Origin: a bacterium
GTDB taxonomy: Bacteria; Zhuqueibacterota; Zhuqueibacteria; Residuimicrobiales; Krinioviventaceae
Reading direction: 5' to 3'
Assembly: GCA_029561455.1 (NCBI GenBank)
Contig: JAKQIY010000064.1
Coordinates: 62,001 to 126,000, forward strand
Length of the DNA stretch: 64,000 nt
The position numbers and the translations under genes are program-made. How positions within the stretch are numbered: the stretch's first letter is position 1; each line of letters starts with the position of its first letter. The notes beneath the pieces were generated by a model that was not told the origin of the DNA, searched no databases, and saw nothing but the letters and a program-made list of their open reading frames with translations. This document shows positions 1-8,512 of this stretch, in pieces.

Positions 1-413
1 AAAAAAACGGCTACCTCCTGATTATCATATCCAACCAGTCCGGGGTGGGACGCGGGATGATCACTAAAGAGCAGGTACGGTTGGTTAATGACGAAATGAT
101 CCGCAAGTTAGGGAAAAATTATTTCACCGACATATTTATTTGTTGTGATGATCCGGAGCGACCGGTAGAAAACTGCCGCAAGCCTTCGCCGGAAATGATC
201 TTTAGAGCGCGGGATAAATATGATATTGACCTGTCCCGTTCATTTTTTATTGGGGACAAGGAAGAGGATGTGCAGGCCGGGCATAATGCCGGATGTACCA
301 GTATCCGGTTTTTATATAACGACAATAACAAAGGGATAGGAAAGTACAATATTAAACCGGGGTTTGCATCGGGTGACTGGCGGATAATCGCTGAATGGAT
401 ATGCAGTAAATAA
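1..413 (+). CDS. HAD-family phosphatase, GmhB-like, 5' end missing
   Basis: This is the C-terminal part of a HAD-IIIA phosphatase; the reading frame is open from the first bases of the window, so the start lies upstream. The visible part begins with a SNQSGVGRG stretch (HAD motif II region), then has NCRKPSPEM, typical of histidinol-phosphate and heptose-bisphosphate phosphatases, and IGDKEEDVQAG, the acidic motif IV that binds magnesium. GmhB removes the 1-phosphate from D-glycero-manno-heptose 1,7-bisphosphate in the cytoplasm during LPS-core heptose synthesis. A HldE-like enzyme at 60431-61915 fits the same pathway. The zinc-binding loop before CRKP is short, with fewer Cys/His than in the E. 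coli enzyme. Histidinol-phosphatase is the alternative. Confidence 0.8.
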   Translation, partial: KNGYLLIIISNQSGVGRGMITKEQVRLVNDEMIRKLGKNYFTDIFICCDDPERPVENCRKPSPEMIFRARDKYDIDLSRSFFIGDKEEDVQAGHNAGCTSIRFLYNDNNKGIGKYNIKPGFASGDWRIIAEWICSK

Positions 414-436
414 AGCAGGGAATAATTAAAATTTCA

Positions 437-465
437 TTGCAAATTGTTAATATTCTGATTATAAT
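437..465 (+). promoter_or_regulatory. Sigma-70 type promoter of the cytochrome operon
   Basis: TTGCAA at 437-442 is followed by exactly 17 bases and a perfect TATAAT at 460-465. Transcription would begin near 472, leaving a leader of about 70 bases before the cytochrome start at 545, which is preceded by AGGAGG at 535-540. This is the best promoter match noticed in the window; it is read by eye only. Confidence 0.6.
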
Positions 466-544
466 TAGATAAATCCTGTTGTACTCTAACATATAACAAG
501 CGGAAATTTTTTCCACTATTACATGTATTCATCAGGAGGCATAA

Positions 545-1885
545 ATGGGTAGATTAACACTAATTATTCTCTTTATTTACGGGTTATTTTGTACTGCCAC
601 CGGACAACTGGCCGGCGATGAAGCCAAAGGCAGCAAAAAGTACGAACAGTATGAAAAGCCGGAAACCTGCGCCAGCTGTCATACCGATATTTATCAGCAA
701 TGGACCCAGGCGATGATGTCGCAGGCATATACGCATCACTGGGATGAAATCGAATATTTCGATCTGGCAGTAGCTCATGCTGCGGTAAATCCGGATTTAA
801 AGGGCCCGGTCGATGGCTGCAACGGCTGCCACACGCCGCTGGCATTTATGGCCGGTGATGTTACTCCCCCGCGCCCTGCTGAAAATTCTCGCGCCAATGA
901 AAGCGTGAGCTGCGAAGTCTGTCACACCATTACCGGGTTCAAAGGCGAGCCGAATTTCAATTTCAATTTTATTTCCGAACCGGGTAGAACCAAATATGGC
1001 GCCAAAGAAGGGCTGGTTTCGCCGCATCACAATACAAAATTCCTGGGCATTTATGAAGAGGCCAAATTTTGCGGCTCCTGCCATAACGAAAAAAACCCCT
1101 TTGGCATTTGGGTTAAATCCACCCAACTGGAATGGGAAGATGGGCCATATTCCAAACAGGGCGTTGCCTGTCATCAATGCCACATGCCCAAAGCTCTGGG
1201 TAGAAACGCTAAAATGGCTCAGGAAGACTTGGTCGCCCAGCACTTGTTCCACGGCGCGCATGATCCCGGCAAAGTAGCCGGCGCGATTGAAATCCGCATG
1301 CACCCGGAAGAACGCGAAGTGAGTTATGACGGTACTGTAGCTCTGAAAATACAATTGTTCAACGGCAAAGCCGGTCATAAAATCCCCACCGGCTCGGTAG
1401 AAGACCGCATTATGTGGCTGCATGTTACGGCAACGGACGCAAATGGTAAAGAATATCATTTGCCGGTGGATAAAAAAGGCTTTGAGGGTGAGGAATACAC
1501 CATCGCCGCCGATGAACTGGCCTACATCGATATGGGCATTCCTAAAAAAGACCCCGCTTTCAAAGGCGTACAGCGCGACGGCGTACCGGTTGGCGACCGT
1601 ATTTTCCGCATGCCCTATTTTGACCCCAATGGTGTTATGACCATTATGCAATGGAATACCAAATCCCAGGGAGTGGATTATCGCATCGGCCCGCGCGAGA
1701 CCAAAATCGAAACTATAACCTGGGAATTGCCGGATAACATACCGGAAGGTAAAGTAACATTCCGCGCCGAGTTGAACTATATGCGCCTGGTAAAACCGGT
1801 AGCGGATTATCTCAACGTTCCGGCGGATGAAACGGAAATTGTGCCGGTTAATTTTGCCACCACCTGGGTGGAAATTTATGAATAA
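545..1885 (+). CDS. Exported pentahaem c-type cytochrome
   Basis: A 446-residue protein with an N-terminal signal sequence (about residues 1-20) and five CXXCH haem-attachment motifs: CASCH 42-46, CNGCH 92-96, CEVCH 123-127, CGSCH 176-180 and CHQCH 209-213. The arrangement resembles the cytochrome c554/c' group of multihaem cytochromes. The last 230 residues lack haem motifs and look like a beta-rich domain. It should act in the periplasm or at the outer membrane as an electron carrier or small-molecule redox enzyme; the substrate cannot be read from the sequence. A strong AGGAGG lies 4 bases before the ATG. The next gene, 16 bases downstream, also encodes a haem protein, so the two probably work together. 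Confidence 0.85.
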   Translation: MGRLTLIILFIYGLFCTATGQLAGDEAKGSKKYEQYEKPETCASCHTDIYQQWTQAMMSQAYTHHWDEIEYFDLAVAHAAVNPDLKGPVDGCNGCHTPLAFMAGDVTPPRPAENSRANESVSCEVCHTITGFKGEPNFNFNFISEPGRTKYGAKEGLVSPHHNTKFLGIYEEAKFCGSCHNEKNPFGIWVKSTQLEWEDGPYSKQGVACHQCHMPKALGRNAKMAQEDLVAQHLFHGAHDPGKVAGAIEIRMHPEEREVSYDGTVALKIQLFNGKAGHKIPTGSVEDRIMWLHVTATDANGKEYHLPVDKKGFEGEEYTIAADELAYIDMGIPKKDPAFKGVQRDGVPVGDRIFRMPYFDPNGVMTIMQWNTKSQGVDYRIGPRETKIETITWELPDNIPEGKVTFRAELNYMRLVKPVADYLNVPADETEIVPVNFATTWVEIYE

Positions 1886-1901
1886 CTTTTGGGAGGAAAA
1901 G

Positions 1902-3119
1902 ATGAAAAGAAACACATTGTATGCAGCAGTATTATTTACTCTGATAATTATATTTATTGCCGGCAATGCTTTTGCTATACCGGCATTTGCCCGCCGCTAT
2001 AAAATTTCCTGTTCCACATGTCACGCGCCATTCCCCAAGTTGAAACCTTATGGCGCGGATTTCGCCGGTAATGGATTCATTATTACCGAAGAAGAAAAAG
2101 ACCGGGACTATGTTTCTGCCGGGGACGACCTGCTGTGGCTGAACAAGGAATTTCCCCTGGCTGTCAGGTTCGATGCTTTCGCCCAATACAATAAAGACAG
2201 CGAGGTAACCAACGATTTGGAGACGCCCTGGGGAGTAAAGCTCCTCTCCGGAGGTGCTTTGTATAAAAATATTGGTTACTATTTCTATTTTTACATGTAT
2301 GAAGGCGGTGAAGTGGCCGGTATTGAAGATGCCTATATTCATTTCGACAATGTTTTTAACACCAATCTCGATATAATGGTCGGACAGTTCCAAACCTCTG
2401 ATCCTTTGATGAAACGCGAACTCAGATTGACCTATGATGATTACCAGATATATAGACGAACAGTGGGTTTAACAACAACCAATTTGACCTACGACCGCGG
2501 CATTATGATGTTATATACCATTGAAAAAACCGGCACCGATATTGTCGGAATGGTTGTAAACGGCAACGGTAAAGTAGCTGCCGGTGAGCAAGGCACAATG
2601 GATAACGACAACTATAAAAACTTTGGCATACGCTTGATGCAATCGGTAGGCAATAATTTGAGTATCGGCGGTTTTTACTACCAGGGAAAACAAAAACTGT
2701 TTTTTGATAATACGGATCATCCGGAAAGCTCTATGTATCCAACTTATGAACAGGAAAATAAATTTACTTATATTGGTCCAGATTTGAACGCTACTGTCGG
2801 CCCTATTGAGATTACTTACCAATATCTGTTAAGAAAAGACAGCAATCCCGAATATTACATTAATGAACCCCAAAATAAAGTTGAAACCAAAGGCATGGTT
2901 GCTGAAGTGATTTATTCTCCAAAACTGGATAAATCCCGTTATTACCTGGTAGGATTGTATAATAAAATAGAATCCGATTATATCGGTTATATCTATGAAA
3001 CAGCTTCAGTTAATGTATCCTATCTTTTGGCCAGAAACCTGAAAATGTTGGTAGAATACACCCGCGACCTGGAATATGAACAGAATCGTTTTGTAATAGG
3101 ACTGGTTAGCGGATTTTAA
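1902..3119 (+). CDS. Monohaem cytochrome with beta-barrel-like domain
   Basis: A 405-residue exported protein: signal peptide at residues 1-25 (ending NAFA), one haem motif CSTCH at 37-41, then about 350 residues rich in alternating aromatic and polar strands (for example YYFYFYMYEGG) and ending in phenylalanine, as outer-membrane barrels often do. I infer a haem-bearing outer-membrane porin-like protein. An in-frame start 75 bases earlier exists, but the ATG at 1902 is chosen because GGGAGG sits at 1891-1896 and a proper signal peptide begins there. It lies 16 bases after the pentahaem cytochrome gene, in the same operon. Related proteins occur next to multihaem cytochromes in anaerobic respirers; partnership in electron transfer across the outer membrane is inference. 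Confidence 0.7.
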   Translation: MKRNTLYAAVLFTLIIIFIAGNAFAIPAFARRYKISCSTCHAPFPKLKPYGADFAGNGFIITEEEKDRDYVSAGDDLLWLNKEFPLAVRFDAFAQYNKDSEVTNDLETPWGVKLLSGGALYKNIGYYFYFYMYEGGEVAGIEDAYIHFDNVFNTNLDIMVGQFQTSDPLMKRELRLTYDDYQIYRRTVGLTTTNLTYDRGIMMLYTIEKTGTDIVGMVVNGNGKVAAGEQGTMDNDNYKNFGIRLMQSVGNNLSIGGFYYQGKQKLFFDNTDHPESSMYPTYEQENKFTYIGPDLNATVGPIEITYQYLLRKDSNPEYYINEPQNKVETKGMVAEVIYSPKLDKSRYYLVGLYNKIESDYIGYIYETASVNVSYLLARNLKMLVEYTRDLEYEQNRFVIGLVSGF

Positions 3120-3140
3120 ATTACTAGAAAAGGAGTATTG

Positions 3141-3806
3141 ATGAGAAAAAACCGATTTTTACTGAGACCGGAAATCACAATTATAACAGTAATGATATTC
3201 CTATGCTGCACGGCTTTTACCAAATCCAAAGACGATGGCTATATTAAACTGATCAAACAAAACGACAAGGGTGAATATAATCAACATGGCTGGAACCACT
3301 ACGGGCCGGGTTATTTTACCCTGGACAAAAAAACCGGCGTTCTGACTGGCTATGAAGGTATGGGCTTGTATTGGTTCTCGGAAAAAAAGTTCAAAAATTT
3401 CATCCTGGAACTGGATTACATGACCGAATTGCCCAAATCGAATAGCGGCATATTTGTCCGCGTACCGGAACTGGTTACCAATGATGATTATATTTACAAA
3501 GCCTTTGAAATCCAGATCGATGACCATATCAGCGGGATACACAAAACCGGCGCGGTTTATGACGCCAAAGCGCCGGACGATTCCACCGCTTCCAAAGGGC
3601 CGGGACAGTGGAATCATTTCAAAATTACCTGCAGCAATGATACCATAAAGGTGGAACTCAACAATAAACTGATCAATACCTGGAAGATCACTACTCCTAT
3701 CGGCAAAATTAAGGAATGGTACCCGGAAGGCTATATCGGCCTGCAAAATCACGATGCTGATAACAGCACGCAGTTCAAGGATGTCAAGATCAAAGAATTA
3801 CCGTAA
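3141..3806 (+). CDS. DUF1080 family exported protein
   Basis: A 221-residue protein with a hydrophobic export signal (residues about 9-27) and a single DUF1080 (3-keto-disaccharide hydrolase-like, concanavalin-fold) domain. Family marks include NSGIFVRVPE, YKAFEIQIDDH, and the C-terminal GYIGLQNHD with VKIKELP. Some family members hydrolyse 3-keto-glycosides and others are only known as beta-sandwich sugar-binding domains, so the activity here is uncertain. The ATG at 3141 is preferred over a TTG one codon earlier because AAGGAG lies at 3130-3135. It is the third and last gene of the cytochrome operon and is followed at once by a terminator; why a sugar-type protein sits with cytochromes is unclear. 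Confidence 0.8.
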   Translation: MRKNRFLLRPEITIITVMIFLCCTAFTKSKDDGYIKLIKQNDKGEYNQHGWNHYGPGYFTLDKKTGVLTGYEGMGLYWFSEKKFKNFILELDYMTELPKSNSGIFVRVPELVTNDDYIYKAFEIQIDDHISGIHKTGAVYDAKAPDDSTASKGPGQWNHFKITCSNDTIKVELNNKLINTWKITTPIGKIKEWYPEGYIGLQNHDADNSTQFKDVKIKELP

Positions 3807-3810
3807 AAAA

Positions 3811-3833
3811 AGCCCTGGCAACAGGGCTTTTTT
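3811..3833. terminator. Intrinsic terminator after the DUF1080 gene
   Basis: AGCCCTG (3811-3817), a GCAA loop and CAGGGCT (3822-3828) form a perfect 7-bp stem followed by a run of T. An A run just upstream makes it usable from the other strand, where the gene ending at 3965 converges. Confidence 0.85.
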
Positions 3834-3865
3834 ATTATCCGAAAAAAGAGTTGAATTTATTAGAA

Positions 3866-3885
3866 CAAGGGGCTTTTGCCCCTTG
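3866..3885. repeat. Small GC-rich hairpin
   Basis: CAAGGGGC (3866-3873), TTTT, GCCCCTTG (3878-3885) is a perfect 8-bp inverted repeat in the convergent intergenic stretch. It lacks a T run, so it could be a weak terminator, an RNA-stability element or a repeat relic. Confidence 0.5.
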
Positions 3886-3964
3886 CCGGATACTCTGTAT
3901 AAAAACTTTCCCGTTGCAAGCTCCCCGAAATGACAAGCCTGGGTTGGTTTATCATCAGGAAAAC

Positions 3965-4684
3965 CTAAAACTTCCATTCCGCCGGATAATCCAGCATCGA
4001 TAAAGTTTTGAAACCGCTCACTATTTTTTCCAAGCCGGGCTTTAGAGCAGCATATTCCGGTTCACTGGTTTGGCTTAAAATAATATAGGTCAGGTTGCGG
4101 CGCGGCAGCACACTGAGAATCCACACATTCAGCGTATTCTCCTTCGATGGCGGCAGAACTACCGCCCACCACACTCCCTGCAGGGCATGATGCGCCGGTT
4201 GGGTGGTTTCCTGTAATATGCTGGCGCGTGCACGGGGCGTTTCGTATTTTGCCAGTATCTGCGCCATCATTGTGATCGCCTTATCCTCAGCCCGAACGCT
4301 ATCCTGCCATTTTAAAACGCCGATCTGCGAAACCGCATTGGGCGCTTGTTCGCCGCTATGGGTCATCTGCGCAAACCAGGTAACCTGATCCAGCAGCGGC
4401 TGCGCTTCATCAACATAATTCAACGTGGTATCGCCGGGCAAAACCTGAATAAGCCAGGAAGAATCGGGGCGCTTGACTGAAAAGTAATAGGGAAAATTAA
4501 AATACAAAGAATCCAGTTCGCCAATACGGTCGCCGTCCGCCAGGCGTTTTAGCTCGCCATCAGGATTGGGAACATTGCGGTTCATTTCATTGATTAATAC
4601 CAGAACTGCAAACAGGGCAAAAACCAAAAACAATATTGAACTTTTATCAAAGGGGCGTTTTTTTCGTTCTTTCATAAGTTTCAC
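3965..4684 (-). CDS. Membrane-anchored protein of unknown function
   Basis: A 239-residue protein that I do not recognise. A basic N-terminus (KERKKRP) is followed by one membrane helix at about residues 17-32 (ILFLVFALFAVLVLI), so most of the chain should be outside the cytoplasm. The rest reads as a mixed alpha/beta soluble domain with no catalytic motif that I can name. The GTG at 4684 and the ATG at 4675 are both possible starts; neither has a clear Shine-Dalgarno sequence. It is the last gene of the long minus-strand run, 42 bases after the PfkB kinase gene. Confidence 0.65.
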   Translation of the reverse strand: MKLMKERKKRPFDKSSILFLVFALFAVLVLINEMNRNVPNPDGELKRLADGDRIGELDSLYFNFPYYFSVKRPDSSWLIQVLPGDTTLNYVDEAQPLLDQVTWFAQMTHSGEQAPNAVSQIGVLKWQDSVRAEDKAITMMAQILAKYETPRARASILQETTQPAHHALQGVWWAVVLPPSKENTLNVWILSVLPRRNLTYIILSQTSEPEYAALKPGLEKIVSGFKTLSMLDYPAEWKF

Positions 4685-4726
4685 TACCGTAATAGTGTGA
4701 ATAAATCAATCTATAGTTTTAATTCG

Positions 4727-5620
4727 CTATAGCGCTAATTGAAATAAATCCTTTTCCTGCCAGTGCGGAATGGCCCCGTGGTGGGTAGCCACAAACGCTC
4801 CCAGCCGGTTGCTGAATTCAGCAATTTCCGGCAAAGAAGCGCCCTGTAGAAATTTTACCAACAGTCCGGCGGCAAAAGCATCGCCCGAGCCGGTGGTATC
4901 CATCACATTTACCTTGAATCCGGGGTGGCGCACTACCTGATCCGGCGATACCAGCAAACAACCATCGGCGCCCAGAGTTACCGCCGCCAGCTTTACTGTG
5001 TATTGTTCCAGTATAGTCCGCAAAAAGACAATATCATCCATAATATCGGAAAAATTGTTTTTCAGGGTGTGCAGTTCTTCCTTGTTCAACTTGATAATAT
5101 CTGCAAAGCGTAATGAATTAACAATTATTTCCCGGCTGTCTTTATTCCAGCCGCGCAGGTTCACATCAAACACTTTTAACGCTTTATTACACAATTGTAA
5201 AAAGCCGATGATCGCTTGTCGTGATGCAGGCGCCCGTTGAGCCAGGGTTCCCCACAACACCGCGTCAAGCTGTGGGGCTATTTTCTTCCAGGCATTATCC
5301 AGTTCCAGAGCGTCGAATGCAACATTTTTACTGCATTTAAATGACGGCACACCATTATCATCCAGTGTTACATATACCGAGCCGGTGGCCAGTTGCTTAT
5401 CTCGCTGCATACCGTCAGTGTTCAAATGCAGGGAATGTAAATAATGCACTAGTTCATTGCCGAGGGCATCCTCTCCCACCCTGCTGAGAATGAATCCGCA
5501 ATGACCCGCCTGCTGTACATGCGCTGCAAAATTAGCCGGGGCGCCGCCGGGGAATTTAGCGTTTTCATATATGTCCCACAAAACTTCGCCTACTCCGGCT
5601 ATTTTATATTGCTTTTTCAT
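4727..5620 (-). CDS. PfkB-family sugar kinase, fructokinase-like
   Basis: A 297-residue ribokinase/PfkB-fold kinase. It opens with GVGEVLWDIY and FPGGAPANFAAHVQQ, the substrate-lid motif of fructokinases, and carries the second PfkB signature DTTGSGDAFAAGLL, whose Asp is the catalytic base. It should phosphorylate fructose or a similar ketose with ATP in the cytoplasm. Length and motif order are normal for bacterial fructokinases; the precise sugar is not proven. The start is 2 bases after the stop of the penicillin-binding protein gene, so the two are probably co-transcribed, although a functional link is not obvious. Confidence 0.85.
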   Translation of the reverse strand: MKKQYKIAGVGEVLWDIYENAKFPGGAPANFAAHVQQAGHCGFILSRVGEDALGNELVHYLHSLHLNTDGMQRDKQLATGSVYVTLDDNGVPSFKCSKNVAFDALELDNAWKKIAPQLDAVLWGTLAQRAPASRQAIIGFLQLCNKALKVFDVNLRGWNKDSREIIVNSLRFADIIKLNKEELHTLKNNFSDIMDDIVFLRTILEQYTVKLAAVTLGADGCLLVSPDQVVRHPGFKVNVMDTTGSGDAFAAGLLVKFLQGASLPEIAEFSNRLGAFVATHHGAIPHWQEKDLFQLAL

Positions 5621-5622
5621 AT

Positions 5623-7578
5623 TTATAACCCGCTACGTAATGCGACAGTGATCCTTTGCCCTCCCGGCATGGGGCCGCTGCCGGTCACCGGATCAATCTC
5701 TTCAAACACAATCCCCGGCGGTTTGGGAAAATCGGCAAACGGTTTATTGGCCAGGGCGCGCTTCATAAACTCGACCCAGATGGGCAACGCCGCCATTGAA
5801 CCGGTAACGCCGGTGCGCCATTTGGATTGCATAATCCGGTTATCATCAAAACCGACCCATACAGCGGCGACCAGGTCGGGCGTAAAACCGATAAACCAGG
5901 CATCCCGGTGGTCATTGGTGGTGCCGGTTTTACCGGCGCAGGGCCGGTAAAAACGATAATCGCGAATATCCTGCGCGGTGCCGTATTCAACCACGCCTTT
6001 CATCATATCCAGCATAATATAACAGGTTTGCGGATCGATGACCTGCTTGCTCTTGAATTCGTGTTCGCACAGTAATTTATCATTCTGCAGCGCGACCTTT
6101 TGTAAATAAAAAGGCTCCCGTCTTATTCCCTGGGTGGCAATCGTTGTGTATGCCGAAGCCATTTCCAGCGGCGACACACCGGTTGCGCCCAGAGCCAGGG
6201 ACAAATGCGGTTCCATAGGACTGGTGATACCCATTTTTTGGGCATAACTGACGGTCGTTTCCGGTCCTATTTTATTAATTAATTTTGCCGCGATCACATT
6301 AATCGATTTGGCAAGCGCCCATTTTAAAGTAACCGGGCCAAGAAATTCTTCTTCAAAATTTTCCGGCTGCCATACCTGGTTATAAATGGTAAATGATACC
6401 GGTTCATCCACATAAACGGTTTTGGGAGTGACCAAACCTTTATCGAGCGCGGCAATATAGGTATATGGCTTGAAAGAAGAACCCGGCATGCGGTTATTGG
6501 CCACCGCGCGGTTGAATGGGGCGCGCTGGAAATCCCGCCCGCCGACCATAGCTTTCACCGCCCCGGTTTTGGGGTCGATGACCACCAGCGCAACCTGCGG
6601 GTAATTTAATTTGTCCTGCCAGGAGGCCTCCTGGTACGGCGGCAGTCCAAACATATCATCAATAGTTTTCATAACCTCAACCACCGCCTGGGTAGCCGCC
6701 GCCTGGTATTTAAGGTTAATGGTGGAAAAAATTTCCAAACCGCCATGAATGATTGCATTGCGGTCATAATCTTTGCTCAGATCCTGAATGATCTGTTCGG
6801 TAAAGTAATCGGCATAACCAAAATACTTGTTAATACGCTGATATTCCAGTTTTTCCGCAAGGGCCTGGGTCATTTGTTCTTCGGTAATGAATTGTTCTTT
6901 CAACATACGATTCAGAACAAACTGCATCCGTTCGGCGGCCCGTTCTTCATTTTGATAGGGATTATAGCGATAAGGAGAACGGGGAATGCCGGCCAGCATG
7001 GCGCTCTGCGCCAGGGATAATTCATCGGCATGGCGGGAAAAATAGGTCTGCGCAGCCATTTCCACACCATAGATACCGGAGCCGAAATCGATCTGGTTTA
7101 TATAGGCTTCAATAATTTCATCCTTGCTGAACTGCCGCTCTATTTGCAGGGCAACGAACAGATCGTTAAGTTTTCGCGTCCAGGTGCGGTCAAAGCTGAA
7201 AAACAGGTTTTTAGCTAATTGCTGGGTTATCGTGCTGCCCCCTTCACGAATTCGCAGAGATTTCAAATTGACCAGCATGGCGCGCAGCACCGCGCGTTTG
7301 CTGATGCCGTGATGTTGGTAAAAATCAACATCTTCGAGGGCAATTATAGCGTTGATAAAATCCGGGGAAATTTGATCCAAAGATACTACCTGGCGGTTGG
7401 TCAGGGTTTTAACTATTTCCCCATCATCTGCATAAATTACCGTCGGGTTACTGGTGGCGATGAGATTAAGATCATCGGGTATTTGCGGCAGTTTGAACAC
7501 AATAATAAAAAATACCAGTAAAAACAGTATCAATAATATAAAAACGATCCTGGTAATCCATCCCGGTTTTTTATCCAT
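5623..7578 (-). CDS. Class A penicillin-binding protein (PBP1A family)
   Basis: A 651-residue bifunctional peptidoglycan glycosyltransferase/transpeptidase. It has a membrane anchor at about residues 11-30. The glycosyltransferase (GT51) domain contains EDVDFYQHHG, with catalytic Glu82, and GGSTITQQLAKN at 113-124. The transpeptidase domain has all three motifs: SSFK at 367-370 (acylated Ser367), SIN at 425-427 and KTGT at 550-553. It polymerises and cross-links peptidoglycan at the outer face of the inner membrane. It is shorter than E. coli PBP1a (about 850 residues) because the OB-like insert and C-tail are missing, as in many FCB bacteria. The start overlaps the previous gene by 8 bases, which suggests translational coupling with the unknown anchored protein. 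Confidence 0.93.
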   Translation of the reverse strand: MDKKPGWITRIVFILLILFLLVFFIIVFKLPQIPDDLNLIATSNPTVIYADDGEIVKTLTNRQVVSLDQISPDFINAIIALEDVDFYQHHGISKRAVLRAMLVNLKSLRIREGGSTITQQLAKNLFFSFDRTWTRKLNDLFVALQIERQFSKDEIIEAYINQIDFGSGIYGVEMAAQTYFSRHADELSLAQSAMLAGIPRSPYRYNPYQNEERAAERMQFVLNRMLKEQFITEEQMTQALAEKLEYQRINKYFGYADYFTEQIIQDLSKDYDRNAIIHGGLEIFSTINLKYQAAATQAVVEVMKTIDDMFGLPPYQEASWQDKLNYPQVALVVIDPKTGAVKAMVGGRDFQRAPFNRAVANNRMPGSSFKPYTYIAALDKGLVTPKTVYVDEPVSFTIYNQVWQPENFEEEFLGPVTLKWALAKSINVIAAKLINKIGPETTVSYAQKMGITSPMEPHLSLALGATGVSPLEMASAYTTIATQGIRREPFYLQKVALQNDKLLCEHEFKSKQVIDPQTCYIMLDMMKGVVEYGTAQDIRDYRFYRPCAGKTGTTNDHRDAWFIGFTPDLVAAVWVGFDDNRIMQSKWRTGVTGSMAALPIWVEFMKRALANKPFADFPKPPGIVFEEIDPVTGSGPMPGGQRITVALRSGL

Positions 7579-8452
7579 TCTGTTTCTCCTGCCGTACGGG
7601 GAATTTCAATTTAAGTCCTTTATTGAGACTATTGATTGCATCAATTAAATAGCCGGTAGCAATCTCGGAGCCATTCAGATAATAAACCTGGTTGCGGGCG
7701 CCCTGGGCTACTTCAAAGGCAATCTTTACTTCACCATCAACGACCTGTGATGATATAGCCACCCGCTGCAGGTTATCGCCCCATTGCACCAGCCGGTGGG
7801 GATTATTGATGATTTGTAATTTATAGGTTTGGGATAATTTTTGAAACGCTTCATAAAAAATATCCGCCGGTACTATTCGGCCGGCAAACATGGTTTCACG
7901 ATCCAGTTCGGAACCGGTCACGGTTCCTGGTCTTTCGGTCAGGTCGCTGAACGACAGGGATTTTTCATAAAGCGGTTGGCCAAAGCCATCCAGGAATGAA
8001 ATGCCCAGCACATTCCCTTCATAACTGAAATTAACAGTCTGCCAGTCACGGTTGCGATCCAGTTCCAGGAATTTAAGCGGATCGATCAGCTTTTGCGCTT
8101 GGCGGTTGGGGATTTGATTATAGAAACTTTTAAAATTTGCTTTGGTAAGCTGCATAAATTGTCGGGCCGCCAGGTTAGCCTGCAAATCTTCAACCGAGTA
8201 AAGCGTTCCGCCGAAAAGCGAATCTTGCTTAATAGCGACTGTCAACGAATCAATCACCCGGGTAGCGGCAATATCCTTGTTTTCTTCCACCCACAGCCGC
8301 CCGGTTTTGGAACGTATGGGATTAGTTGCCAGCAAGACCTTGCCGACGGCAATTTCCAGGTAATCGAAAATCAACTCACCGGCAATTAGCGCAGCAATGA
8401 TAAACAGAATCCATTTCTGTTTATTTTTTAATTGTGTTTTTAATATCTGCAT
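7571..8452 (-). CDS. Single-pass membrane protein of unknown function, coupled to PBP
   Basis: A 293-residue protein with one N-terminal membrane helix (about residues 14-32) and a long extracytoplasmic region that I cannot assign to a family. The middle is charged and probably alpha-helical; the C-terminal third looks beta-rich. Its end overlaps the start of the class A PBP gene by 8 bases. That arrangement and the topology suggest a periplasmic partner or regulator of peptidoglycan synthesis, which is inference from position only. Confidence 0.65.
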   Translation of the reverse strand: MQILKTQLKNKQKWILFIIAALIAGELIFDYLEIAVGKVLLATNPIRSKTGRLWVEENKDIAATRVIDSLTVAIKQDSLFGGTLYSVEDLQANLAARQFMQLTKANFKSFYNQIPNRQAQKLIDPLKFLELDRNRDWQTVNFSYEGNVLGISFLDGFGQPLYEKSLSFSDLTERPGTVTGSELDRETMFAGRIVPADIFYEAFQKLSQTYKLQIINNPHRLVQWGDNLQRVAISSQVVDGEVKIAFEVAQGARNQVYYLNGSEIATGYLIDAINSLNKGLKLKFPVRQEKQNG

Positions 8453-8512
8453 AGGCCGTTATGTTAAAGATACAATTGAACCGGACAGGAAATGATCGTA
8501 ACAAGATCAATC

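Noticed and set aside
1827..1901. Upstream extension of the monohaem cytochrome gene
   Set aside because: It overlaps the previous gene and has no ribosome site; GGGAGG at 1891-1896 and the signal peptide mark 1902 as the start.
797..1966. A 389-codon open frame antisense to the pentahaem cytochrome gene
   Set aside because: It is a shadow of the cytochrome gene: the plus strand has a signal peptide, five CXXCH motifs and a strong ribosome site, whereas this frame has no family features or ribosome site.
3866..3885. CAAGGGGC hairpin as a second terminator
   Set aside because: No T run on either side, so it is recorded only as a small inverted repeat.
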